Source: DATMER01 sp034667225 (GTDB taxonomy: Bacteria; Acidobacteriota; Thermoanaerobaculia; Multivoradales; UBA5704). From it: a stretch of DNA of 64,000 nt. The stretch's first letter is position 1; each line of letters begins with the position of its first letter. The translations under genes were made by a program, and so were the position numbers. Where the stretch lies: the NCBI GenBank assembly GCA_034667225.1, contig JAXDKG010000026.1:207874-271873 (forward strand), given 5' to 3'. Shown here one piece after another: positions 8,608-15,657 of this stretch. Under the pieces are notes generated by a model. It saw only the letters and a list, made by a program, of their open reading frames with translations, was not told the DNA's origin and ran no database searches.

Positions 8608-8779
8608 TCAGACATCGTCTTCTTTGATGATCTCGTAATCGCACATGTCTTCGATGACGGAATGAAGCTCGATCGCAAACCACTCCCGAAAAGTCTTGAA
8701 GTCTCTGGGCTTCATCCTCCCATGAGTACGAGATGAAGGCCGACGGGATGTCCTTGGGCAGCGATTGGGGCCGCCCCAC
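8608..8779 (-). pseudogene. Decayed gene fragment with TIR-like start
   Basis: Read from about 8779 the minus strand gives KDIPSAFISYSWEDEAQ, which resembles the first strand and box 1 of TIR-like domains (FISYSWED). The frame then becomes basic and unlike a protein, while the next frame gives a natural-looking acidic end, DFKTFREWFAIELHSVIED... to a TGA at 8608. The simplest reading is a short gene broken by a frameshift or fusion of two fragments. Too little remains to name the original protein. Confidence 0.35.
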
Positions 8780-8802
8780 TACAGTTCTCGCGCCGTCTAA
8801 CG

Positions 8803-9459
8803 CTATGCCGATGAGCGGGCCGGGCGCGAAGCGACCGGTTCCTCTCGCTCGATTGGCTGAGTTAACCGCCGATTTCCCTTACTGGCCCAGAGTAACGCGA
8901 CATCCCGTGCGATGGAAGGCCCAGTTATTGATTGTACGTGCGTTCCAATGGCTCTGGCCATTGTCTGCTGCCGAGGTTCAAGCCACCCTTTTTTCCTATG
9001 TGCGTGCTGGTACACCGCAAGAACGTCTCCTCGCCTCAAGGCCTGCCAAAAATTTGCCAGATCTTCTTCGGCTACGTGCTCAGGTTCTGGCTTCCCTGGC
9101 GCTATCCCGGTGTCAGGATCGCAGAATGCGATCAACGGGCGCGGCGTCTCGTCTAAGTTCGCAATGACCTCTCGTACGTAGCGTTCCCTCTCGCGGGGGC
9201 AGAATAGGATGTTTACAGGTCTGATCTGTAGGTCAACCTTTTTTGCAAGTCGATCGATATTATTGAGATCGGAGAAGTGCCCCCACACCTCTTGTGGCAG
9301 CGGCTCTCGCCGCCCGTCTACCTCTAGTTCCGGCCTCTCACCCTCACGGAAGAATGATATGTGCACGATGCGCGAAACCCGAAAGCGCTTGGCGAGATAG
9401 ACCAAACCACCCCACTTTACGCGATCCCTTCGGTCTCCATACCAAATGCCCTTCAACAT
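8803..9459 (-). CDS. Unknown protein with conserved-looking FCDPDTGI motif
   Basis: A 218-residue soluble protein that I cannot place. It starts MLKGIWYGDRRDRVKWGGLV and has a mid-protein motif PLIAFCDPDTGIAP followed by a helix and LRRGDVLAVYQHAHR, a layout that looks like an alpha/beta nucleotide or nucleic-acid enzyme and that I believe occurs in uncharacterised prophage and accessory proteins. The last about 20 residues (PIEREEPVASRPARSSA) look like read-through into non-coding sequence. An AAAGGA ribosome-binding site precedes the ATG. No function assigned. Confidence 0.6.
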   Translation of the reverse strand: MLKGIWYGDRRDRVKWGGLVYLAKRFRVSRIVHISFFREGERPELEVDGRREPLPQEVWGHFSDLNNIDRLAKKVDLQIRPVNILFCPRERERYVREVIANLDETPRPLIAFCDPDTGIAPGKPEPEHVAEEDLANFWQALRRGDVLAVYQHAHRKKGWLEPRQQTMARAIGTHVQSITGPSIARDVALLWASKGNRRLTQPIEREEPVASRPARSSA

Positions 9460-9812
9460 TGATTCCTTTTAGCGTTGTTTACTAGGCATTAACTCTCCCG
9501 GGCGCATAACCGACAGATTACCTACTCCCCAACTTACTTCGGCCCTGATAACGTTGCTTGACCTCGTCGAACCTATCGGCGCAGCCTGCTCTCGCTGCTG
9601 CGCTTAAGAAGCGTATCCCCACCCGGGCCAGCCGTCAACGGAGGCGACCAAGTGCCAAGCGCACGTTGAGCCCAACCCACAGCCTCCTCCCTCCCGCTTC
9701 CGAGGCACTCTCTCCTGCAAAGGCCCACTCCGGTGGCAATGGCGCCGTCCGAGATCGGCCTTCAAGGAGTGGATGCCACAGGTGCTACGTTCTTTGAAGC
9801 GGCTCCGGCCGA
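9460..9812. other. Gene-free stretch
   Basis: About 350 bases between two minus-strand genes. I see no credible coding frame, RNA gene or strong hairpin here. It presumably holds the promoter of the gene at 8803-9459 near its right-hand genes, but no -35/-10 pair is convincing. Confidence 0.4.
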
Positions 9813-10154
9813 TCAGCCGCCCGCATCTGCCAGCGCTTCAACAACCTCTTGAGTGCCTTCGCTGAACTTCGCGAGCTCGGCACGCGTGATGATCTGGCTG
9901 CGCACCGCCAGCGCGATCTGTAGATACGCCCTCGACCTGCGCGGATCGTTGAAGACATCGGCAATCTCCTGGTCGCGCCGTTGGAGGAGCCGGTACAGCT
10001 TCAAATAGCGCGCGTGAGCCGAATCCCCGCCTTTCTCCAGGCTGGCGGCTTCCGTCAAGGTCTTCTGGCAGTGCCTTTCAAGCGCCTCCTTCGAGAGCGC
10101 CCGCCACAACTTCCAATCGGACTCGGCGATCTGCCCACGGGTGTTTGCGTGCAT
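9813..10154 (-). CDS. Small unknown helical protein
   Basis: A 113-residue, highly charged, mostly helical protein (HCQKTLTEAASLEKG, YLKLYRLLQRRDQEIADVF) with no recognisable domain. The ATG at 10154 is well supported by an AAGGAGGT ribosome-binding site six bases upstream, which is why a TTG two codons earlier was not used. The protein looks genuine because of this site and its biased composition. It sits just downstream of two tandem repeat arrays. Function unknown. Confidence 0.6.
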   Translation of the reverse strand: MHANTRGQIAESDWKLWRALSKEALERHCQKTLTEAASLEKGGDSAHARYLKLYRLLQRRDQEIADVFNDPRRSRAYLQIALAVRSQIITRAELAKFSEGTQEVVEALADAGG

Positions 10155-10223
10155 GGGCAACCTCCTTCCCTTCGAGCAGAAGTTTACGCCTCACCCGGCG
10201 ATGTCCGAGCGATTCGGGGATCT

Positions 10224-10414
10224 ACCTCCCGGGATGGGAGCTTTCCCCACCTGGATGGCTGCCTCTCCTATCAGAATGGCGACGGTTCCCATCCACACGG
10301 GAGCCTCTCCCATCGGAATGGCGACGGTCCCGGCTGAGGGGAAGCGCCCCATCTGGATGGGAGCCCCTCCCATCGCGATGGGCGTGTTGCCCATCGGGAT
10401 CGTAGTGCTGCCTC
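10224..10414. repeat. Tandem 21-bp repeat array i (about nine imperfect units)
   Basis: Successive 21-base units of the form CCCATC-N2-GATGGG followed by a variable GCCTCTC or CGACGGT spacer can be stepped through from about 10224 to 10414; one unit is shortened to about 18. Each unit core is a dyad (CCCATC/GATGGG). Because 21 is divisible by three, long frames stay open and read as heptapeptide repeats, but there is no ribosome-binding site or other sign of translation. Confidence 0.8.
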
Positions 10415-10497
10415 TCGCCACGTAGAGGAATGCGAAGCGGGCACCCGCAAACCTATCCGCAAGAGACGGAAGGACTTCCGCGGCTCAAGCGAGCCCA

Positions 10498-10917
10498 TCC
10501 GCGATGGGAATCGTTCGATTCGCGCTCAAGATCGTCTCAACCGCGATCGGAATCATTCTGACCACGTCCAAAGTCATTTTGAACGCGATTGGAATCATTC
10601 TGAACGCGGTCAAAGTCGTTTGGACCGCAATCAGAATCGGTTTGAACGCGTCCAAAGTCATTTTGAACGCGATCGGAATCGGTTTGAACGCGGTCAAAGT
10701 CGTTCCGACCGCGATCAGAACCATCTTGGACGCGGCCAAAGTCATTTCGGACGCGTGCAAAACCATCTTGCACGCGTTCAAAGTCATTCTGCACGCGTTC
10801 AAAGTCATTTTGATCGGGCTCAAAACGATTCTGATCGCGTTCAGGACGATTCTACGGCCGCTGGAAGCGGTTTTGAGCGCGCCCGAACGGCTTTTCAGCC
10901 GGGGTGCTGTCGTTTTG
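10498..10917. repeat. Tandem 21-bp repeat array ii (20 consecutive units)
   Basis: Twenty units of exactly 21 bases each fill 10498-10917 without a gap. The common pattern is ACGCG, then ATCGGAATC or TCCAAAGTC, then ATTTTG/A. The two inner variants often alternate, giving a partial 42-bp period. Unit boundaries form imperfect dyads around TTTGnACGCGTnCAAA. Several frames on both strands are open over the array and would encode heptad repeats (for example ILNAVKV on the plus strand), but no ribosome-binding site supports a gene. Confidence 0.9.
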
Positions 10918-11035
10918 CCTGCGCTTCTGCGCTCTTGAGACCGCCTCTCCCGAGGCTGAATGGTTGCTGGCTCGATTTACGGAGAGGGAAAGCTGCCCGT
11001 CCACCCCGTCGAGCCCGGTCTCTGGTAGGTTTTCA

Positions 11036-11106
11036 CTGGGAGCGCTGGCGTCTCGCCGGCGTCCTGTGTTCTGGAGTGCGAGCCGGCGAGACGCCGGCGG
11101 TCCCAG
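11036..11106. repeat. Dispersed palindromic element, inverted pair (copy A)
   Basis: Two inverted copies of a GC-rich element, CTGGGAGCGCTGGCGTCTCG and its near-complement ending GGCGGTCCCAG, form a long hairpin with about 25-bp arms. Single copies of the same element occur at 12661, 13404, 46397 and 48314. In one frame such elements read AGETPALPV or AGVPPA, spurious peptides often seen from intergenic repeats of this type. Confidence 0.8.
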
Positions 11107-11136
11107 CAGAAGCAGCTCGCGGGCCAGCACGCATAT

Positions 11137-12042
11137 CTATTCGGAGGGTGATCTCCAAGCCAAGCGGTCGGGCTCCCAGGTCCCACAATCGCCCGATGCC
11201 AAGACCGGGTTCAGAAACGCTGACACGGCTCCCGCAACCTCTGACAACGAAGTCCAGGCGAGCTCGTCTCTGGACGCCATCACTGCATAGGGCTCATTCC
11301 AGAACTCCGGTGGATCGGGAACGGACGGCGGCAGGGAATGAGTTCCCCGGAATTCGAACGTCCTCGACAACGCCAGGCGAAGCTTTGCTCCTTCGATCGG
11401 ACCAGTCGTGGCCAGCAAGGCGATATCGGGAAGATCTCTCACCCGAGTGTTTGGCCGGCTCCTCGGCATGGTGAAGGTGTGCAATTTCTCGGCGATGTGG
11501 GAGACGACCGGGTACAAGCGCAGCGTCGGAGGCGCGATCCCCGCAAAGCCGAGGAGGTCGTCAGCCACTATTAGATCGGGCTCGCCAACGAGCGGGTCCC
11601 CGAAGGCCACATCGACTCCGAACGGACGGCCGTAGATCGCCCCCGCGAGGCGGCATTCGGCGCGAAAACGATAGCCGTCGTACCTCATCCCCTCGTTCCA
11701 AATGTCGGGATGATTCGAGTCCGGCTGGACCTCAAAAAGCATGTAATCGGAGAGATCGAGACGCCCGCCTTCTTGGAGTCGGTCGAGGACTTCGCCGGTC
11801 GAGCCCATCAAGCGCAGGTCGATGTCCTTGGTGCTCCGAGCCCGGTTAAGGCGCATTTCAAGAGCCAGCCCACCCTTGAGCGTCACCGCGTCACCAACAA
11901 CCAAGGCGACACGAGCAAGAAATCGATCGAAGACAAGCAGTTGGCGACGGCGCGCGAAGTCGAAGCCAGTCGTCGACGACGACTTGAGCCGCTGCTCAAG
12001 CGCCTGCTTGAATGCGAGAGGCGTCCCATAGCGACGGATCAT
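11137..12042 (-). CDS. abiEii: AbiEii/AbiGii-family toxin (nucleotidyltransferase)
   Basis: A 301-residue member of the AbiEii nucleotidyltransferase-like toxins, the toxin part of type IV AbiE systems that cause bacteriostasis and phage resistance. The nucleotidyltransferase core is visible as VTLKGGLALEMRLNRARSTKDIDLRLMG (residues about 45-72), containing the GG/GS-like turn and the metal-binding DxD (KDIDLRL). A downstream SHIAEKLHTFTMPRSRPNTRVRDLPDIALL segment is also typical. The ATG at 12042 overlaps the antitoxin stop by 4 bases (ATGA), the usual AbiE arrangement. Relatives transfer nucleotides, in some cases to tRNA; the target here is unknown. Confidence 0.87.
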   Translation of the reverse strand: MIRRYGTPLAFKQALEQRLKSSSTTGFDFARRRQLLVFDRFLARVALVVGDAVTLKGGLALEMRLNRARSTKDIDLRLMGSTGEVLDRLQEGGRLDLSDYMLFEVQPDSNHPDIWNEGMRYDGYRFRAECRLAGAIYGRPFGVDVAFGDPLVGEPDLIVADDLLGFAGIAPPTLRLYPVVSHIAEKLHTFTMPRSRPNTRVRDLPDIALLATTGPIEGAKLRLALSRTFEFRGTHSLPPSVPDPPEFWNEPYAVMASRDELAWTSLSEVAGAVSAFLNPVLASGDCGTWEPDRLAWRSPSE

Positions 12043-12623
12043 CCGTCCCCCTCTGATCCAAAATCCAGCATGGCAGGAAGGAGCTCTACGGCGTCTTTCT
12101 CGGAGATGAGCCCACGATGTCGCGCTTGAAGCACCGCTTGCCGCACGAGATCGGGGGAAATATTCTCTTCGGCGCAATCTTGCAGGGTTCTTCGTGGCGT
12201 TGTGATCGGCACAGCCGAGAAGCCGGTGCGGTCAACGGCGCCGAGGTCGGCGTAGTACAGGAAGACGCCTGCGGGCACCCGCAGCCGCCGCTGCCGCCAG
12301 CTTGCCGGGAGCGTCATGTGAACCTTGGAGGGCAGCACGTCGGAGAGGTCGTGCAGCGCGAGCGCCGTCTCATGAGAGAACACGCCAGCCTGCTCGGCCC
12401 AAAGCCAGAGCACAACCAGATCCTCATGCTCGCCTGCCGGAAAGTGGACGAGGCGATAGATCCCCCGGCGTACCCGCACGACCTTCCCGTTGCCGATATA
12501 CTTATGGAGGAGTTGCGGCGAGTAGCCAGCCATGGCTGCCTGCTCGGTCGTGAAAAAGCCACCCTGGGCCTGCGCAACGTCGAAGAGCGCATCCCAGTCT
12601 GGGAGTGAGGCGACCGTACCCAT
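12039..12623 (-). CDS. abiEi: AbiEi-family antitoxin with N-terminal winged helix
   Basis: A 194-residue AbiEi-type antitoxin. The N-terminus (DALFDVAQAQGGFFTTEQAAMAGYS to VRVRRGIYRLVHFP) is the AbiEi_4-like winged helix-turn-helix, followed by the conserved middle SHETALALHDLSDVLP and the C-terminal antitoxin domain with TPRRTLQDCAEE. Such proteins neutralise AbiEii and repress their own promoter by binding inverted repeats. A 33-bp imperfect palindrome lies 3 bases upstream of the ATG at 12623, exactly where an autoregulatory operator is expected. Confidence 0.87.
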   Translation of the reverse strand: MGTVASLPDWDALFDVAQAQGGFFTTEQAAMAGYSPQLLHKYIGNGKVVRVRRGIYRLVHFPAGEHEDLVVLWLWAEQAGVFSHETALALHDLSDVLPSKVHMTLPASWRQRRLRVPAGVFLYYADLGAVDRTGFSAVPITTPRRTLQDCAEENISPDLVRQAVLQARHRGLISEKDAVELLPAMLDFGSEGDG

Positions 12624-12626
12624 AAC

Positions 12627-12659
12627 GCACAAACATTAACCCAGGGTTTAGTTTTGTGC
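12627..12659. promoter_or_regulatory. Candidate AbiEi operator (33-bp palindrome)
   Basis: An imperfect palindrome centred on base 12643 with 13 of 16 arm positions paired: GCACAAA at the left end, ACCC-A-GGGT in the centre, TTTGTGC at the right end. It lies immediately upstream of the antitoxin start. Known AbiEi proteins bind inverted repeats in their own promoter, so this is the likely repressor site. Confidence 0.65.
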
Positions 12660-12660
12660 A

Positions 12661-12700
12661 AGCCGGCGGGACACTTGCGCTCCCAGTAGAAGCAGCTCGC
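12661..12700. repeat. Dispersed palindromic element (copy B)
   Basis: AGCCGGCGGGACA...GCTCCCAGTAGAAGCAG matches the element at 13404 and, more loosely, those at 11036, 46397 and 48314. Similarity with the 13404 copy continues rightward into the 3' end of the adjacent gene (to about 12738). Confidence 0.75.
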
Positions 12701-12703
12701 AGG

Positions 12704-13336
12704 TCAGTCTTGGAACAGATCGGATAGGGGCAGGGAGTGTTTGGCAGGCTTCCACTTGAGACTCGCTCGGGCAGCGTCAATCTGCCCCTCCAGGAGCCAC
12801 AGTTTAGAAGGCCCACTGTTCCCATAGTTCCTGACAATTTTCCGTGCACCGCCTTGTACGATCGATGTGTAGACAGTGGCCATATCCGTTACCGGTGCTT
12901 CATAGGTTTCGGGCAGGTCAAAGTAACCTATGTCCAGCGCTGCTCGAGCAAGCCGTCTGAAATACCCCCTCGGGATCTCTGCCTGATAAGCGCCTACCGG
13001 ATCTATGAAACTGCGGCCTTCAAAGGTTGCACGTCCGTCTGAATAAAAGGTCACGGTGTAGGCTGGGCAGGTCCCATAGCATTCCGTCATCTCGAGACTG
13101 ATCTCGGTAATACCTTCCAGGCCGGGAGTGCCTACGAAATCAGAATCCATCCAGGGATCGAACCGGGAATCCGGCGAGGGGGATTTATCTAGCACAGCCT
13201 CTTCGTAGTAGAGCTCAAGCGGCCCGGGACCCACAACCGCAGGCTCCCCCGGATTCAGGGTTCGCCCGGTCCTGCAGCCTCCATGAACAGTGAAGGCCAG
13301 CAACACCACGAACATACCCAGTCTCTGTGTACTCAT
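12704..13336 (-). CDS. Lipoprotein with DUF6438-like domain
   Basis: A 210-residue predicted lipoprotein. It begins with a signal peptide ending in the lipobox VHGG-C (Cys at about residue 21). The central part, ISLEMTECYGTCPAYTVTFYSDG, with two close cysteines, matches the DUF6438 family of unknown function. The last ten residues, SLPLSDLFQD, are identical to the end of the neighbouring Uma2-like protein at 13450-14007, and the match continues into downstream DNA; the natural C-terminus has probably been replaced by a copied segment. Confidence 0.72.
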   Translation of the reverse strand: MSTQRLGMFVVLLAFTVHGGCRTGRTLNPGEPAVVGPGPLELYYEEAVLDKSPSPDSRFDPWMDSDFVGTPGLEGITEISLEMTECYGTCPAYTVTFYSDGRATFEGRSFIDPVGAYQAEIPRGYFRRLARAALDIGYFDLPETYEAPVTDMATVYTSIVQGGARKIVRNYGNSGPSKLWLLEGQIDAARASLKWKPAKHSLPLSDLFQD

Positions 13337-13403
13337 AACCGCGAGTTAACCTCAATCTGGAACCTCAGTTTGGAGAGATCTTAACACCGTTGATGGAGAG
13401 CCG

Positions 13404-13449
13404 AGCCGGCGGGACGCCGGCGCTCCCAGGAGAAGCAGCGGCTCGCGGG
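13404..13449. repeat. Dispersed palindromic element (copy C)
   Basis: AGCCGGCGGGACGCCGGCGC then TCCCAGGAGAAGCAG, the most complete single copy in the window. The inverted GCCGGCGGGACGCCGGC core could fold. It directly follows the stop of the Uma2-like gene on the minus strand. Confidence 0.75.
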
Positions 13450-14007
13450 TCAGTCTTGGAACAGGTCGGAAAGGGGCAGGGAGAAGCCGGGTAGGATCTC
13501 TTCGTCGCGGAGCGTATCGCCGATTCCGAGCGTCTCGGGCTGGGCGGCGCCGGAGCGGTGGATCTTGACGGTCTTGCGCCGGAGGCTGACAACCCAGACC
13601 CGATCGACGCCGATGGACAGGTACTCCTCGACCTTCTCGGCCACCTCGCCAGGACGATTGTCCGAAGAGGAGATCTCGACGACCAGCTCCGGAGCGACAT
13701 CGAGAAAGGTCAGCGGCCCGCAGCGGTCATATCGCTCATGGGAGATGAAGAGAACGTCGGCGCCGCGCACGGTGTCCGGGTCGTGGCGGGTGTAGAGGCC
13801 GGCCTCACCTCCCAAGACGCGCCCCCGCCCTCCTTCCGCATACGAGACGAGCTTGGCGCCCAGACTCATCACAAGCTGTGCATGACTGCGCCCTGCCATG
13901 GGCATCGGCACCGGTCTCCCGTTCACGAGCTCGCCGTGGAAATCTGAATAGCGGGCAAGCTCCTCGCCCGTCATCAACCGCTCTTCGTTTTTCGGAAGGA
14001 TGGCCAT
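13450..14007 (-). CDS. Uma2 family (DUF820) endonuclease-fold protein
   Basis: A 185-residue Uma2-family protein with the restriction-endonuclease-like core. The strand GADVLFISHERYD and the catalytic-like segment PELVVEISSSDNRPGEVAEKVEEYLSIGVDRVWVV match the PD-(D/E)XK arrangement of the family. The biological role is unknown, although these genes are abundant in cyanobacteria and Acidobacteriota and may be DNA-active. The C-terminus ILPGFSLPLSDLFQD is normal for the family. It stands alone between the lipoprotein gene and the dehydrogenase operon terminator. Confidence 0.83.
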   Translation of the reverse strand: MAILPKNEERLMTGEELARYSDFHGELVNGRPVPMPMAGRSHAQLVMSLGAKLVSYAEGGRGRVLGGEAGLYTRHDPDTVRGADVLFISHERYDRCGPLTFLDVAPELVVEISSSDNRPGEVAEKVEEYLSIGVDRVWVVSLRRKTVKIHRSGAAQPETLGIGDTLRDEEILPGFSLPLSDLFQD

Positions 14008-14055
14008 CTCGAATCCCTCTCGGATCAGCTTACCACGATCTTTCGCCCCTTAACA

Positions 14056-14083
14056 CGACGAGCCCGGTCTCCCGGGCTCGTCG
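14056..14083 (-). terminator. Hairpin downstream of the dehydrogenase operon
   Basis: A perfect 12-bp stem, CGACGAGCCCGG and CCGGGCTCGTCG, with a 4-base loop, about 27 bases after the E2 stop codon. There is no long T tract, so intrinsic termination is likely but not certain. It also faces the upstream region of the Uma2-like gene. Confidence 0.6.
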
Positions 14084-14109
14084 CGACTCGCATGAAAGGG
14101 ACGGGAGCC

Positions 14110-15633
14110 CTATGTGTACGCTTCGAGCTCGGTCCAGGTGTCCTGCTCGATCACCTTCTTGACGTCGATCATGAAGCGGTCGGCGTCGGCGCCGTCCACC
14201 AGGCGGTGGTCGTAGGTGATCGAGAGATAGGACATGGTCTTGATCGCGAGCGCGTCGTTGCCGTTTTCATCCTCGACCACGATCGGCCGCTTCTCGATGG
14301 TGCCGACGCCCAGGATCGCCACTTGCGGCTGGTTGATGACCGGCGTGCCGAAAAGACTGCCGAAGACGCCGGGGTTGGTGATCGTGAACGTGCCCCCCTG
14401 CGTCTCGTCCGGCTTGAGCTTCTTGTTGCGCGCGCGGTCGGCGAGGTCGTTGGCAGTCTTGGCAAGGCCCAGCAGGCTCAGCTGGTCGGCGTTCCGGATC
14501 ACCGGCACGATCAGGCCGCGGCCCGGCAGGTCGACGGCCATGCCGAGGTTGATGTCCTTCTTGTAGATGATGTTCGTGCCGTCGATGCTGGCGTTGACCG
14601 ACTTGTGCGCCTTGAGCGCCGTGGCCACCGCCTTGAAGATGAAGGGCATGAAGGTGAGCTTGGTGCCTTCCTTCTTGAAGAAGCCGTCCTTGGCGCGGAT
14701 GCGGGCACGGTTCACCTTGGAGAAGTCGATGTGGAAGACCGTGGTGACGTGCGCCGACGTGGCCTTGGAGTAGACCATGTGCGCCGCCGTGATCTGCCGG
14801 ATCTTCGACATCGGCTCGATCTCGACGTTGTCTCCCTCGTGGTATGCGGCCACGGAGAACCCGGCCGGGAGCGGACGCTGTGCCGGCGCAGGAGCCGACG
14901 GAGGGGGAGCAGCCGCCGGAGCGGCGGCCGGAGCCGGGGCCGGAGCGGGCGCGGGGGCAGCGGGCTTGGGGGCCGGGGCAGCAGCCGGAGCGGCCTTGCG
15001 CTGCTCCAGGTGCTTCATGATGTCGTCCTTGGTCACGCGGCCATGCTGACCGGTGCCCTGGACTTCCTCCAGGTTGACCCCTTCCTTCGTGGCAATGTTG
15101 CGCACCAGCGGGCTGGAGAACTTCCGCAGACGGTCTTCTTCCGTGCCTTCCGCGGCCGGCTTTTCAGGTGCCGGTTGGGGCTCCGGCGATGCCACCTTGG
15201 GCTCGCCTTCGGGTCCCGTATCACCGGCATCTCCGCGCGCGGTCTCCTCCTGCTTCATCTGTTCGGTGTCGCCTTCGGCGGTCTCCATCTCGGCCGCGCC
15301 CTTGACGGGCTCGGCGGCGTCGGGAGGCGGCGGCGGGGGCTCGGCCTCTCTCGACGACGCCGCGGGAGCCGGGGCGGCGGCGCCCGGCTGCTCGCCGGCC
15401 TCGCCGATCACGGCGACGACCTGGTTGACGGGGACGGTCTCCCCTTCCTGGTTGCGGATCTCCAGCAGCACGCCCGAGGCCGGGCTGGGGATCTCCGCAT
15501 CGACCTTGTCGGTCGAGATCTCGAACAGCGGCTTGTCCCGCTCGATCTGGTCGCCGACCTTGACCAGCCACTTGGTGATGGTTCCCTCGGCGATCGACTC
15601 CCCCATCTGGGGCATCACGACATCGGTAGCCAT
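14110..15633 (-). CDS. 2-oxoacid dehydrogenase E2 (dihydrolipoamide acyltransferase)
   Basis: A 507-residue E2 core enzyme that transfers the acyl group from lipoate to CoA. It has one N-terminal lipoyl domain with the lipoylation site FEISTDKVDAEIPSP (residues about 37-51), a long Glu/Pro-rich linker, a peripheral-subunit-binding domain (SPLVRNIATKEGVNLEEVQGTG), a second Ala/Pro-rich linker, and the catalytic domain ending with the active-site HRLVDGADADRF. It is the last gene of lpd-E1alpha-E1beta-E2. Branched-chain versus pyruvate specificity cannot be decided here. Confidence 0.93.
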   Translation of the reverse strand: MATDVVMPQMGESIAEGTITKWLVKVGDQIERDKPLFEISTDKVDAEIPSPASGVLLEIRNQEGETVPVNQVVAVIGEAGEQPGAAAPAPAASSREAEPPPPPPDAAEPVKGAAEMETAEGDTEQMKQEETARGDAGDTGPEGEPKVASPEPQPAPEKPAAEGTEEDRLRKFSSPLVRNIATKEGVNLEEVQGTGQHGRVTKDDIMKHLEQRKAAPAAAPAPKPAAPAPAPAPAPAAAPAAAPPPSAPAPAQRPLPAGFSVAAYHEGDNVEIEPMSKIRQITAAHMVYSKATSAHVTTVFHIDFSKVNRARIRAKDGFFKKEGTKLTFMPFIFKAVATALKAHKSVNASIDGTNIIYKKDINLGMAVDLPGRGLIVPVIRNADQLSLLGLAKTANDLADRARNKKLKPDETQGGTFTITNPGVFGSLFGTPVINQPQVAILGVGTIEKRPIVVEDENGNDALAIKTMSYLSITYDHRLVDGADADRFMIDVKKVIEQDTWTELEAYT

Positions 15634-15657
15634 AGTCTCTCCCGTCTCTCCGTCTCG

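Noticed and set aside
8794..8800. Complete integron attC site
   Set aside because: Only half-sites can be found; no paired boxes form a hairpin and no integrase is present, so it is listed only as a weak possibility.
10191..10421. Open frame of 76 codons with heptapeptide repeats in array i
   Set aside because: Both strands are open because the period is a multiple of three; there is no ribosome-binding site or plausible product.
10498..10917. CRISPR array
   Set aside because: Units are contiguous, diverged and 21 bases long, with no constant repeat and unique spacers, and no cas genes occur in the window.
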